Shown one piece after another: positions 1 to 6,032 of a DNA stretch of 11,283 nucleotides. The stretch is from Desulfobacterales bacterium (GTDB lineage Bacteria > Desulfobacterota > Desulfobacteria > Desulfobacterales > Desulfosalsimonadaceae), in the NCBI GenBank assembly GCA_007135795.1, contig SLIE01000421.1, positions 1 through 11,283 on the forward strand. The letters are read 5' to 3'. The position numbers and the translations under genes are program-made. Each line of letters starts with the position of its first letter. Within the stretch, counting starts at the first letter, position 1. Under the pieces are notes generated by a model that was not told the origin of the DNA, made no database searches, and saw only the letters and a list, made by a program, of their open reading frames with translations.

Positions 1-68
1 TAAAAGTTCCTTCACTATTTGGATAATTTCAATAATCCTGTTTATACAAAAAGCAAATTAGGTTAATA

Positions 69-81
69 TCTGGAATCCAGA
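69..81. promoter_or_regulatory. Small palindrome upstream of the oxidoreductase gene
   Basis: The sequence tctggaatccaga is a perfect 6+6 inverted repeat around a single central base, about 80 bases before the likely start codon of the oxidoreductase. It lies in an AT-rich leader with a weak candidate promoter further upstream (TTGGAT at 19-24 and TATACA at 43-48, 18 bases apart). It could be an operator half-site pair, but a 13-base palindrome can arise by chance and no cognate regulator is visible in the window. Confidence 0.2.
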
Positions 82-160
82 CTAATAAAATGTATCTTAA
101 CCCGGATCTGTTGAGTTTCGATCTGTCATGGCAGTTTTAGAACAAGAAAAGAGATGTGTA

Positions 161-2092
161 ATGGCCACAAATTTGAAGGGATATACCGGGAAGATCCTCG
201 ATGTCGATTTATCAACGGGTACCATCGGGTCGTATCCTCTTTCCGATACGGATCGGCGACGCTTTCTGGGCGGCCGCCTGATCAGCACGAAAATCCTCTG
301 GGACATGCTCAAACCCGGTATCGATCCGCTTTCGGAAGAAAATATCCTGGTGATTATGACCTCTCCCCTGACCGGCACCGGGGCACCATGTTCGAGTCGC
401 TTTGATATTTCCGCAAAAAGCCCTTTAACCGGGTGCATCGGTCACTCGAACAGCGGCGGGCGATTTGGAATCCATCTGAAACGCGCCGGGTTTGACGGTA
501 TCGTAATTCGTGGAGAATCAAAATCCCCGGTTTACCTCGACATCAATGAAGATGAAGTAACAATACGCCCCGCCGATCACCTGTGGGGAAAAAACACGGA
601 AGAAACCCAGGAAGCCCTTGGAAAAGGGGGGAAGCTGGTGATCGGCCCGGCAGGAGAGAACCGTGTTAAATATGCGATTATCATCTCCCACGACCGTGCC
701 CACGGACGAACCGGCATGGGGGCGGTCATGGGTGCAAAAAAACTGAAGGGAATCGTCGCAAACGGTAAAAAGAAGGTCGAACTCTTTGATTCGAAGAATT
801 TTCGGGAAGGCGTGAAAAAGTGGGTGACAATGCTTAAAAACCACCCGGCCACCGGGGATTTGATGCCCCGTCTCGGGACGTCCCAGTTCGTCAACATACT
901 CAACCGGAAGAACGCGCTTCCCACGCGCAATTTTTCAAAAGGAACCTATGAACTCGCCCTCAACCTGAGCGGGGAACGAATAGCGGCTGATTTCCTGAAA
1001 TCGAATAGCGGGTGTCCCACATGTCCCATCCGATGCGGGCGCGTGGTCGAATTCAACGGGAAGGATATCAAAGGCCCCGAATTTGAAACACTGTGCCTGA
1101 TGGGTTCCAACCTCGAAATCGACGACCTCGAGGCGATCATCAAGTGGAACTACGATATGGACCTTCTGGGAATTGACACCATTTCCACGGGGAATACGCT
1201 GGGGTTTGCCATGGAACTGAATGAAAAAGGGCTCTGGGACAACGGCCTCTATTTCGGGAAAAAAGAGAACCTTTCCAGCATGATTCATGACATCGCGTAC
1301 AAAAAAGGACTCGGCGAAGAACTTTCGGAAGGGGTTCGTTACCTGTCTGAAAAATATGGCGGAAAGGATTTTGCCGCACACTCGAAAGGGCTTGAGATCG
1401 CCGGCTATTCACCCCGGGCGGCTGACGGGCATGCGCTGGGATATGCCACGGCCAACCGCGGGGCCTGTCATCTCGATGGCGGTTACATGATCTACTTTGA
1501 AATCAACGGCCCCATGACACTAGACCCGAAACATTACCAGTCCAAGCCGTCATGGACGGTTCTGGACCAGAATATGATGGCTGCCATCAGTGCAGGGGGA
1601 AGCTGCCTGTTCACGGCCTGGACATCCGTCCCCGGCGCAGCGTTTTCCCTCCCCGATCACCCGTCGGCCTCACGGGCCGTTACCAAACTGCTGACCCTCA
1701 CATGGCCTGCCGTTCTCCTGCTGCAGAAAATCCCGCCAAAGCTGCTTAAAATCGATCTTCCCATGTTGCCCCACTCGAAACTCATCCGCCTTGCAACCGG
1801 CATGAAAATGAATCTCGGTCTGTTTCTCCAAGCCGGGGAAAGAGGGTATACCCTTGAAAAGCTTTTCAACCTGAGAGAAGGGGTTGGCAAATCACAAGAT
1901 TCTCTTGCCGCGCGATTCACCGATGAGCCGCTAAACCCCAAAGATCCGAAATCAACGGTACCGCTGGCCAAAATGCTTCCCGGATACTACAAGATACGGG
2001 GGTGGGACGAAGACGGGGTCCCCACGCCAGGGACACTGAGGCGGTTGAATCTTGACTTCGTTGATATGGAAACCGTTCAGGGTTATAGTTAA
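161..2092 (+). CDS. aor: Aldehyde:ferredoxin oxidoreductase (tungsten-pterin family)
   Basis: A 643-residue protein of the AOR family: cytoplasmic enzymes that use a tungsten bis-pterin site and one [4Fe-4S] cluster to oxidise aldehydes to acids with ferredoxin as partner, or run the reverse. The N-terminal pterin-binding domain covers about residues 5-210 and the helical C-terminal domains follow. Cluster ligands are visible as C285, C288 and C292 (CPTCPIRC) plus C482 (GGSCLF), spaced almost as in the Pyrococcus furiosus enzyme (288/291/295/494). The RGACH motif at 433-437 supplies the active-site His, and E307/E309 lie where the catalytic Glu is expected. ATG 161 is preferred because it follows a purine-rich AAAAGAGA, whereas an in-frame ATG at 128 has no visible ribosome site. 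The stretch at about residues 505-560 is unusually hydrophobic and longer than I expect. The aldehyde substrate cannot be told from sequence, and no ferredoxin or partner subunit lies beside it. Confidence 0.93.
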   Translation: MATNLKGYTGKILDVDLSTGTIGSYPLSDTDRRRFLGGRLISTKILWDMLKPGIDPLSEENILVIMTSPLTGTGAPCSSRFDISAKSPLTGCIGHSNSGGRFGIHLKRAGFDGIVIRGESKSPVYLDINEDEVTIRPADHLWGKNTEETQEALGKGGKLVIGPAGENRVKYAIIISHDRAHGRTGMGAVMGAKKLKGIVANGKKKVELFDSKNFREGVKKWVTMLKNHPATGDLMPRLGTSQFVNILNRKNALPTRNFSKGTYELALNLSGERIAADFLKSNSGCPTCPIRCGRVVEFNGKDIKGPEFETLCLMGSNLEIDDLEAIIKWNYDMDLLGIDTISTGNTLGFAMELNEKGLWDNGLYFGKKENLSSMIHDIAYKKGLGEELSEGVRYLSEKYGGKDFAAHSKGLEIAGYSPRAADGHALGYATANRGACHLDGGYMIYFEINGPMTLDPKHYQSKPSWTVLDQNMMAAISAGGSCLFTAWTSVPGAAFSLPDHPSASRAVTKLLTLTWPAVLLLQKIPPKLLKIDLPMLPHSKLIRLATGMKMNLGLFLQAGERGYTLEKLFNLREGVGKSQDSLAARFTDEPLNPKDPKSTVPLAKMLPGYYKIRGWDEDGVPTPGTLRRLNLDFVDMETVQGYS

Positions 2093-2141
2093 TGGCTGAG
2101 TGGAAACTGTGCACAGCAGAGTAAAAAGCAAAAGGGCATTT

Positions 2142-2317
2142 GCCCACGGAACACACGGAAAAAGGGCGGAAAAAAAACAAAAGGGCAAAGGGCAAAGGGC
2201 AAGGGCGAAAAAGAGTTGGCCTTCGGCCAGGGGCAGTCCTTGCATCCCCTTCGCCGAAGGCTTAAGGATTTTTAGCCCTTGATTTTTTTCCGCCCTTTTT
2301 CCGTGTGTTCCGTGGGC
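2142..2317. repeat. 176-bp nested palindrome with 35-bp perfect outer arms
   Basis: The outer arms 2142-2176 and 2283-2317 are perfect 35-base inverted copies, beginning gcccacggaacacacgg. Inside them, 2200-2233 and 2246-2281 form a second, imperfect stem: caagggc then five A after one mismatch, and gccttcgg against ccgaaggc. The apical loop is about 2234-2245. The only large asymmetry is 2178-2199 in the left arm, which carries tandem AAAGGGC units with no mirror copy. The whole element could fold into one long cruciform or RNA hairpin, and the T-run at 2283-2289 could help end transcription of the upstream oxidoreductase gene. No ORF fits inside it, so it resembles a non-coding interspersed element (REP/MITE-like) rather than an IS. 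Copy number elsewhere cannot be judged here. Confidence 0.85.
2178..2206 (+). repeat. Tandem AAAGGGC heptamer tract
   Basis: Three consecutive heptamer units (AAAGGGC) followed by a shortened AAGGGC unit lie within the left half of the large palindrome. The right half carries only one matching gcccttg, at 2275-2281. The tract therefore looks like a local slippage expansion inside one arm and breaks the symmetry of the element. Confidence 0.7.
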
Positions 2318-2366
2318 TATAGCTTTTTCTGTTGTTCGGTCATTCCGTGGGCAAAAAAGATGGCAA

Positions 2367-2372
2367 AGGAGG
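2367..2372 (+). promoter_or_regulatory. Ribosome binding site that sets a TTG start
   Basis: A full AGGAGG sits four bases before TTG at 2377-2379. The alternative in-frame TTG at 2332 has no comparable site and would add residues encoded by repeat-derived sequence. From 2377 the protein starts MGKKSPGLFIGTSGW, which places the conserved GTSGW where DUF72 proteins normally have it. Confidence 0.75.
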
Positions 2373-2376
2373 CGTC

Positions 2377-3117
2377 TTGGGGAAGAAATCGCCGGGATTG
2401 TTTATCGGGACCAGCGGGTGGAATTACAAGGATTGGAAGGATGCGTTTTATGCCGGGGTGAAGCAGAAAGAGTGGCTGGAACATTACGCCCGGAATTTTA
2501 ATGCCGTGGAGGTCAATGCCACATTTTACCGATTGCTTCAGGACAAAGTCGTAACCGGCTGGGCAAAGCGATCACCGGACAATTTTTCTTTTGCCATCAA
2601 GGGAAGCCGGTATATCACCCACAACAAGCGATTAAAAGATTCTGCCGAGTCCGTCAAGAAGCAAAAAGACAACATGTCTGCGCTACAGCACAAGATACCG
2701 GCGGTGGTATGGCAACTGCCGGCCAATTTCAGCAAAGATCTTGACCGGCTCAGAGATTTTGCCGAAAACCTGGGGCATTGGCCCGAAAGCCGGCACGCTC
2801 TCGAATTTCGGGACACTTCCTGGTTTGATGAAGAAACGGCTGATTTGCTGGGGCAGCATTCACTGGCAAACTGTATTTCCGATGCTGAAAAATGGCCCCG
2901 GTGGGACAGCGTGTGCACGGACATGGTGTATGTGCGCCTGCACGGGAACACTGAAACCTATCACTCCAGCTACAGCGAAAAGGAGCTCGGGGGGTGGGCG
3001 CAAAAAATAAGGGCATGGCTGGATGAAGCCCGAAGCGTGCACGTTTATTTTGACAATACCGACGCCCGCGCCGCCCCCGGTAATGCATTGCGGTTGAAAG
3101 AACTTCTCCGTCACTGA
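2377..3117 (+). CDS. DUF72 (YecE-like) family protein
   Basis: A 246-residue protein of the DUF72 family, predicted TIM-barrel proteins of unknown function related to Escherichia coli YecE. Family hallmarks seen in order are FIGTSGWNYKDW (9-20), VEVNATFYRL (44-53, with the conserved E and N), FAIKGSRYITH (72-82), WQLPANF (112-118), LEFRDTSW (142-149), YVRLHG at about 190 and VYFDNT near the C-terminus. Length matches the family. There is no signal peptide or membrane segment, so it should be cytosolic. I chose the TTG start at 2377 because of the strong AGGAGG just before it. The gene follows the large palindrome and converges on the glycosylase gene with only 21 bases between the stops. The glycosylase neighbour suggests no firm functional link, since the two genes cannot share a transcript. 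No reaction should be assigned. Confidence 0.9.
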   Translation: MGKKSPGLFIGTSGWNYKDWKDAFYAGVKQKEWLEHYARNFNAVEVNATFYRLLQDKVVTGWAKRSPDNFSFAIKGSRYITHNKRLKDSAESVKKQKDNMSALQHKIPAVVWQLPANFSKDLDRLRDFAENLGHWPESRHALEFRDTSWFDEETADLLGQHSLANCISDAEKWPRWDSVCTDMVYVRLHGNTETYHSSYSEKELGGWAQKIRAWLDEARSVHVYFDNTDARAAPGNALRLKELLRH

Positions 3118-3138
3118 TCGGGCAGCAATCTGGTTGTT

Positions 3139-3933
3139 TTACTTCTTCTTCTGGCACCCCGGACATACGTAAGAGCTACGCCCGGCAACCTGTTGTTTAA
3201 CCAGATCGGATCCACACCTTGGGCATTTGCCATCTTTTTTCCGCTGCGGAATAAGATAACCCTCCGGAAAACTTTTGGGATCAGCATTTTTCGAGATGGC
3301 TACATCCAGCACATCGATCATGGCGTTATAAATATTTTCCAGATCCGTCTGGTCCAGATCGTTTATTTTGTTCGAGGGATCGAGCCGTGCCTGAAAAAGG
3401 ATCTCATCGGAATATACATTCCCTATCCCCGCCAGGACCTTCTGGTCCATAAGGGCACTTTTAATTGAGCCTTTTTTATTGTCGAGTGCCTCCATGAAAT
3501 CGGAGATCGTGAATTCCTGCGCCAAAGGGTCGGGGCCCAACGCTTTTTCCTTAATAAAAGCTTCATAATCGTCAACGAGCGTGATGCGGCCCAGTTTTCT
3601 TCTGCAATCAAATACCAGGCAGTCATCTTCGATGAATTCGATTCTCAATTTATCGTATTTGGTATCCTCATCCAGCGTTTCAAAATATTGCAGATACCCG
3701 GTCATACCAAAATGCAGAACCAGCCACGAATCATTGTCCAGTCGGGCCATGAGGTATTTCCCATATCTTTCGCTCGAAACAAAAGCCCTGCCCACGAGGC
3801 TGTCTGATAGTTTTTTCGGAGAAACATTGACCAGCATGCCAGAATCGCCGACTTCCACATTTGCAATCTTCTTTAGCAATGCCTTGTCATTGAAATACCG
3901 CCTGAACATCTCTACATCTGGTAATTCCGGCAT
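3139..3933 (-). CDS. mutM: Fpg/Nei-family DNA glycosylase (MutM-like, divergent)
   Basis: A 264-residue base-excision repair enzyme that would remove damaged bases and cut the abasic site by beta/delta elimination. The N-terminus MPELPDVE gives the catalytic Pro2 and Glu3, so ATG 3933 is the start even though the frame is open to 4161; AGGAGG four bases upstream agrees. Other landmarks are K59 (GKY, like E. coli K57), M77 (HFGMTGY), the helix-two-turn-helix LAGIGNVYSDEILF (167-180, N172) and a C-terminal zinc finger with C237, C240, C257, C260 and R252. Two features depart from classical MutM. The helix-wedge Phe of RRFG is replaced (RRKLG, 111-115), and the segment before the finger (about 213-236) is short and lacks the usual GG(S/T)(S/T)LR(D/N)(Y/F) lesion-capping loop. 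It may therefore prefer a lesion other than 8-oxoguanine. It has its own promoter and is divergent from the cobamide operon. Confidence 0.92.
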   Translation of the reverse strand: MPELPDVEMFRRYFNDKALLKKIANVEVGDSGMLVNVSPKKLSDSLVGRAFVSSERYGKYLMARLDNDSWLVLHFGMTGYLQYFETLDEDTKYDKLRIEFIEDDCLVFDCRRKLGRITLVDDYEAFIKEKALGPDPLAQEFTISDFMEALDNKKGSIKSALMDQKVLAGIGNVYSDEILFQARLDPSNKINDLDQTDLENIYNAMIDVLDVAISKNADPKSFPEGYLIPQRKKDGKCPRCGSDLVKQQVAGRSSYVCPGCQKKK

Positions 3934-3994
3934 AATTCCTCCTATGGCTATAAGAAAATTTTTCCGCGTATTCGTGGCATCCTGAATGGTGAAA

Positions 3995-4023
3995 TAAATA
4001 ACGAGGGGGGCGGCGCATGTCAA
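3995..4023 (-). promoter_or_regulatory. Sigma70-type promoter of the glycosylase gene
   Basis: On the minus strand a perfect -35 TTGACA (4018-4023) is followed by a 17-base spacer and a -10 TATTTA (3995-4000). Transcription would begin near 3988, giving a leader of about 55 bases that contains the AGGAGG site of the glycosylase gene. This is the best promoter match I see in the window. Confidence 0.65.
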
Positions 4024-4084
4024 CCCGGCAGCGCAGGGATCCCTTGCGTTTCCCAAAAAACACTTGATTTCCAAGGGCGTTAAG

Positions 4085-4230
4085 GATAAAACCTTCTGAA
4101 AACGGAACAGGGTGAAAATCCCTGGCGGACCCGCCGCTGTAATTGGCGACGAAATCCCCACACGGCCACTGCCCGCAAAATCGGGACGGGAAGGCGGGGA
4201 AAGTAGGATGACCCAAAAGCCAGAAGACGA
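4085..4230 (+). ncRNA. Cobalamin (adenosylcobalamin) riboswitch aptamer
   Basis: The conserved cobalamin-aptamer blocks occur in order: GGAACAGGGTGAAAATCCC (4104-4122), the CGGACCCGCCGCTGTAA block (4125-4142), GGCGACGAA, GCCACTG (4165-4171), GGGAAGGCGGGGAAAGTAGGATGACCC (split here as GGGAAGGCGG, then GGATGACCC to 4214) and the B12 box AGCCAGAAGAC (4219-4229). The closing stem pairs CTTCTG (4093-4098) with CAGAAG (4221-4226). It sits on the same strand as, and about 240 bases before, cobS. This is the usual arrangement in which bound coenzyme B12 turns off a cobamide synthesis operon. No convincing promoter was found before it, although TTGATT at 4064-4069 is a weak -35 candidate. Confidence 0.95.
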
Positions 4231-4325
4231 TTTTTATGATCTGCATGTCGTGGAACTGCGTGCGGGGATAGTATTTTGCTCAGACAGATTTTCACAAAAA
4301 ATCGTTTTCAGCATAATGTTTCGGG

Positions 4326-4364
4326 TCCCGGTTGTCCGTTTTCAGGATTACCGGGATTTTTGTT
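4326..4364 (+). terminator. Rho-independent terminator, likely riboswitch expression platform
   Basis: TCCCGGT (4326-4332) pairs with ACCGGGA (4350-4356). An inner TCC/GGA pair (4335-4337 with 4345-4347) closes a seven-base loop, and TTTTTGTT follows at once. The hairpin lies about 95 bases after the B12 box and ahead of cobS, the expected place for a terminator controlled by the aptamer. I did not find a clear competing antiterminator, so the link to ligand binding is inferred from position. Confidence 0.6.
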
Positions 4365-4369
4365 ACCAG

Positions 4370-4399
4370 GTTTGACGACTCCGTGTTTGACGACTCTGT
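4370..4399 (+). repeat. Adjacent 15-bp tandem duplication in the riboswitch leader
   Basis: gtttgacgactccgt (4370-4384) is followed directly by gtttgacgactctgt (4385-4399), 14 of 15 bases alike. Each unit carries GACGACT, which can pair with AGTCGTC at 4404-4410 in the hairpin that follows. Confidence 0.8.
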
Positions 4400-4437
4400 A
4401 AAAAGTCGTCTGATCGCGACTTTTTAAGAGTTCATCA
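4399..4437 (+). repeat. Palindromic hairpin with a downstream repeat motif before cobS
   Basis: TAAAAAGTCG (4399-4408) and CGACTTTTTA (4417-4426) form a perfect 10-base stem around an eight-base loop. The run continues as gactttttaagagttcatca (4418-4437), and a degenerate copy of this run occurs at 11249-11267. It can act as a weak terminator, or be opened by pairing of GACGACT (4389-4395) with AGTCGTC (4404-4410). The second copy suggests an interspersed repeat that inserted into the leader rather than an original part of the switch. Confidence 0.6.
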
Positions 4438-4467
4438 GGTTTAAAAAGAAACAGGTAATGAATCACC

Positions 4468-5241
4468 ATGAAAACCAAGTCACCATACTTTAATGTTAAC
4501 CCCCTGATCGCGGCCCTTCAGTTTTTGACCATCATACCGATTCCCGTGCCGGTTTCGCAAACCGATATGGAAAAAGCCCTTCCCTGGTTTCCGGTCGCGG
4601 GGCTGGTCAACGGGTTGATCGCGGCGATGATCTTTGCGCTCGCCCACGCTCTTGGTTTTCCGCCCATGATGGCCGGTTTGCTCGGCGTTCTTGCCCTTTC
4701 CTTTTCCAACGGGTTTTTTCACCTGGACGGCGTGGCCGATACAGCTGACGGGTTGCTCAGTGCCCGGCCGAAAACACAAATTCTCGAAATCATGCGCGAC
4801 AGCAGGATCGGCACCATGGGTTTCGTGGGACTTTTTTTCATTCTGGGGCTGAAATGGTCGGCGCTTGCTTCCATGGCACCGGGTATTGGATGGCGCGCCC
4901 TGATCGTCTCCGCCGTGGTGGCACGCTGTGCACAGGTACTCACCATGGGATTGCTGCCCTATGCCAGAAAAGAGGGGGGACTGGCCTCCATTTTTCTTAA
5001 ATCCCGGATGCCTGCCCACATGGTCATTGTTTCGGTTTTCGGCCTCCTTTTGGCCGCCGCCATGGCAGGCGTTTACGGAATTTTCGCGGTTCTGGCGGCC
5101 ATTGTTGCGGCAGTGGTTTTCAATGGCATCTGCATGGCAAAAATAGATGGCATAACCGGCGACACCCTGGGGGCACTCACTGAAATTGTCGAGACCACCA
5201 TGTTATGCGTCATCAGCGTGGCTTTTTTGGGGGGTGTATGA
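4468..5241 (+). CDS. cobS: Adenosylcobinamide-GDP ribazoletransferase (cobalamin synthase)
   Basis: A 257-residue inner-membrane enzyme that joins adenosylcobinamide-GDP to alpha-ribazole (or its phosphate), completing the nucleotide loop of the cobamide. The N-terminus LIAALQFLTIIPIPVP (13-28) is typical. The acidic signature FFHLDGVADTADGL (83-96: H85, D87, D91, D94) is present, as is the following IMRDSRIGTMG (109-118). About six to seven hydrophobic segments (roughly 43-60, 66-82, 117-135, 143-163, 187-207, 210-226 and 240-257) fit the membrane topology of the family, and the length is normal. ATG 4468 is the only suitable in-frame start; its ribosome site is weak (AGG about 13 bases upstream), which may matter for control by the riboswitch leader. 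It is the first gene of the operon, and its stop overlaps the next start as ATGA. Confidence 0.95.
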   Translation: MKTKSPYFNVNPLIAALQFLTIIPIPVPVSQTDMEKALPWFPVAGLVNGLIAAMIFALAHALGFPPMMAGLLGVLALSFSNGFFHLDGVADTADGLLSARPKTQILEIMRDSRIGTMGFVGLFFILGLKWSALASMAPGIGWRALIVSAVVARCAQVLTMGLLPYARKEGGLASIFLKSRMPAHMVIVSVFGLLLAAAMAGVYGIFAVLAAIVAAVVFNGICMAKIDGITGDTLGALTEIVETTMLCVISVAFLGGV

Positions 5242-6032
5242 ACCATTTCAGAAAAATCTGGCGGGAAAAACAAATGCCATGCCGCATCGGGACCACATCC
5301 TATATCATCCCCGCGGAGATTCTGCCGAACCTGCACTTTATAAAAGATATTGTCGAAGATGTCGAACTGGTCCTGTTCGAATCGGACGAATACTCCAATC
5401 TTCCGTCTAAATCCGATGTGCGCGAAATGGCGATCATTGCGGACGATGCAGGCCTTTCTTTCACGGTTCACCTGCCACTGGATGCCTGGCCGGGGGCTTT
5501 GGATGAAGGCGAGAGGGAAAAGTCCGTCCGGAAGTGGCTCCGGGTTATGGAGCTGATGGCCCCTGTTTCCCCTTTCGGATGGGTCGTTCATCTCAATGAC
5601 CCGCCAGGAGAAGATCAGGGATGGGACAACTGGCTTGCGCAGTGCGGGAAAACCATCGACACCTTGTTTTCTTATGCAGATCCCAATAATTTATGCATAG
5701 AGACCTTGTCCTACGATTTTGGCCGCGTCTTTCCCCTGGTGGCGGAAAAAGGATGCTCGGTCTGCATGGATATCGGACATTTGATTTTGACCGACAGAAA
5801 CGTCCCCGCATGTCTGGATGCCTGGCTTGAACATACCCGGGTCGTCCACCTGCACGGGGTAAATGCCGACGGCCGCGATCACGTGGATCTCACCCACCTG
5901 GAACCCCGACTGCTGAACCATATCATCACCACATTAAAAGACAGCGGGCATCTCCCAAGGGTTTTGACACTTGAAATTTTTTCCCTTGATGACCTTGAAG
6001 CCTCCCTGTCAGTCCTGGAAAATACCCTATGA
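5238..6032 (+). CDS. cbiR: Cobamide-remodelling phosphodiesterase CbiR-like (AP endonuclease 2 / TIM barrel)
   Basis: A 264-residue protein of the xylose isomerase / endonuclease IV-like TIM-barrel superfamily. Likely metal ligands are spread along the barrel strands: E48 (LFESDE), H78 (VHLPLD), H118 (VVHLND), E155 (CIETLS), D178 and H181 (MDIGH), H204 and H206 (VHLHG), H215 and E246. In family knowledge, CbiR of Akkermansia muciniphila hydrolyses the nucleotide-loop phosphodiester of cobamides so that a different lower ligand can be built in. The pattern IGTTSYIIPAEILPN plus ELVLFESDE, and the position between cobS and cobU, point to that family rather than to DNA repair. Start 5238 overlaps the cobS stop (ATGA) and the 3' end overlaps the cobU start in the same way; ATG 5277 is an alternative. 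A sugar-phosphate isomerase role remains possible, so the function is by homology and context only. Confidence 0.78.
   Translation: MNHFRKIWREKQMPCRIGTTSYIIPAEILPNLHFIKDIVEDVELVLFESDEYSNLPSKSDVREMAIIADDAGLSFTVHLPLDAWPGALDEGEREKSVRKWLRVMELMAPVSPFGWVVHLNDPPGEDQGWDNWLAQCGKTIDTLFSYADPNNLCIETLSYDFGRVFPLVAEKGCSVCMDIGHLILTDRNVPACLDAWLEHTRVVHLHGVNADGRDHVDLTHLEPRLLNHIITTLKDSGHLPRVLTLEIFSLDDLEASLSVLENTL

Noticed and set aside
128..160. ATG at 128 as the start of the oxidoreductase
   Set aside because: It has no ribosome site and adds a non-conserved 11-residue tail, while ATG 161 follows AAAAGAGA and gives the usual family N-terminus.
2178..2206. CRISPR-like array from the short AAAGGGC repeats
   Set aside because: The units are 7 bases with no spacers. 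It is a simple tandem tract inside a palindrome.
4032..4048. Near-palindrome cgcagggatcccttgcg between the glycosylase promoter and the riboswitch
   Set aside because: It is only a 10-base core with a bulged flank and no following T-run. It might be an operator, but nothing else supports it.
4064..4092. Promoter TTGATT / TAAAAC directly before the riboswitch
   Set aside because: Its start point would fall near 4099, inside the aptamer's closing stem, so the transcript would lack one strand of the stem.
3934..4161. N-terminal extension of the glycosylase frame to 4161
   Set aside because: Pro2 must be the N-terminal residue after Met removal for catalysis, AGGAGG precedes 3933, and the extension runs over the promoter and riboswitch aptamer.
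4112..4375. 87-residue plus-strand ORF across the riboswitch
   Set aside because: It coincides with the conserved aptamer and terminator, has no recognisable protein features, and is a chance open frame.
4480..5019. Long minus-strand ORF opposite cobS
   Set aside because: Highly charged, repetitive composition is typical of the reverse strand of a membrane-protein gene, and no ribosome site or family motif is seen.
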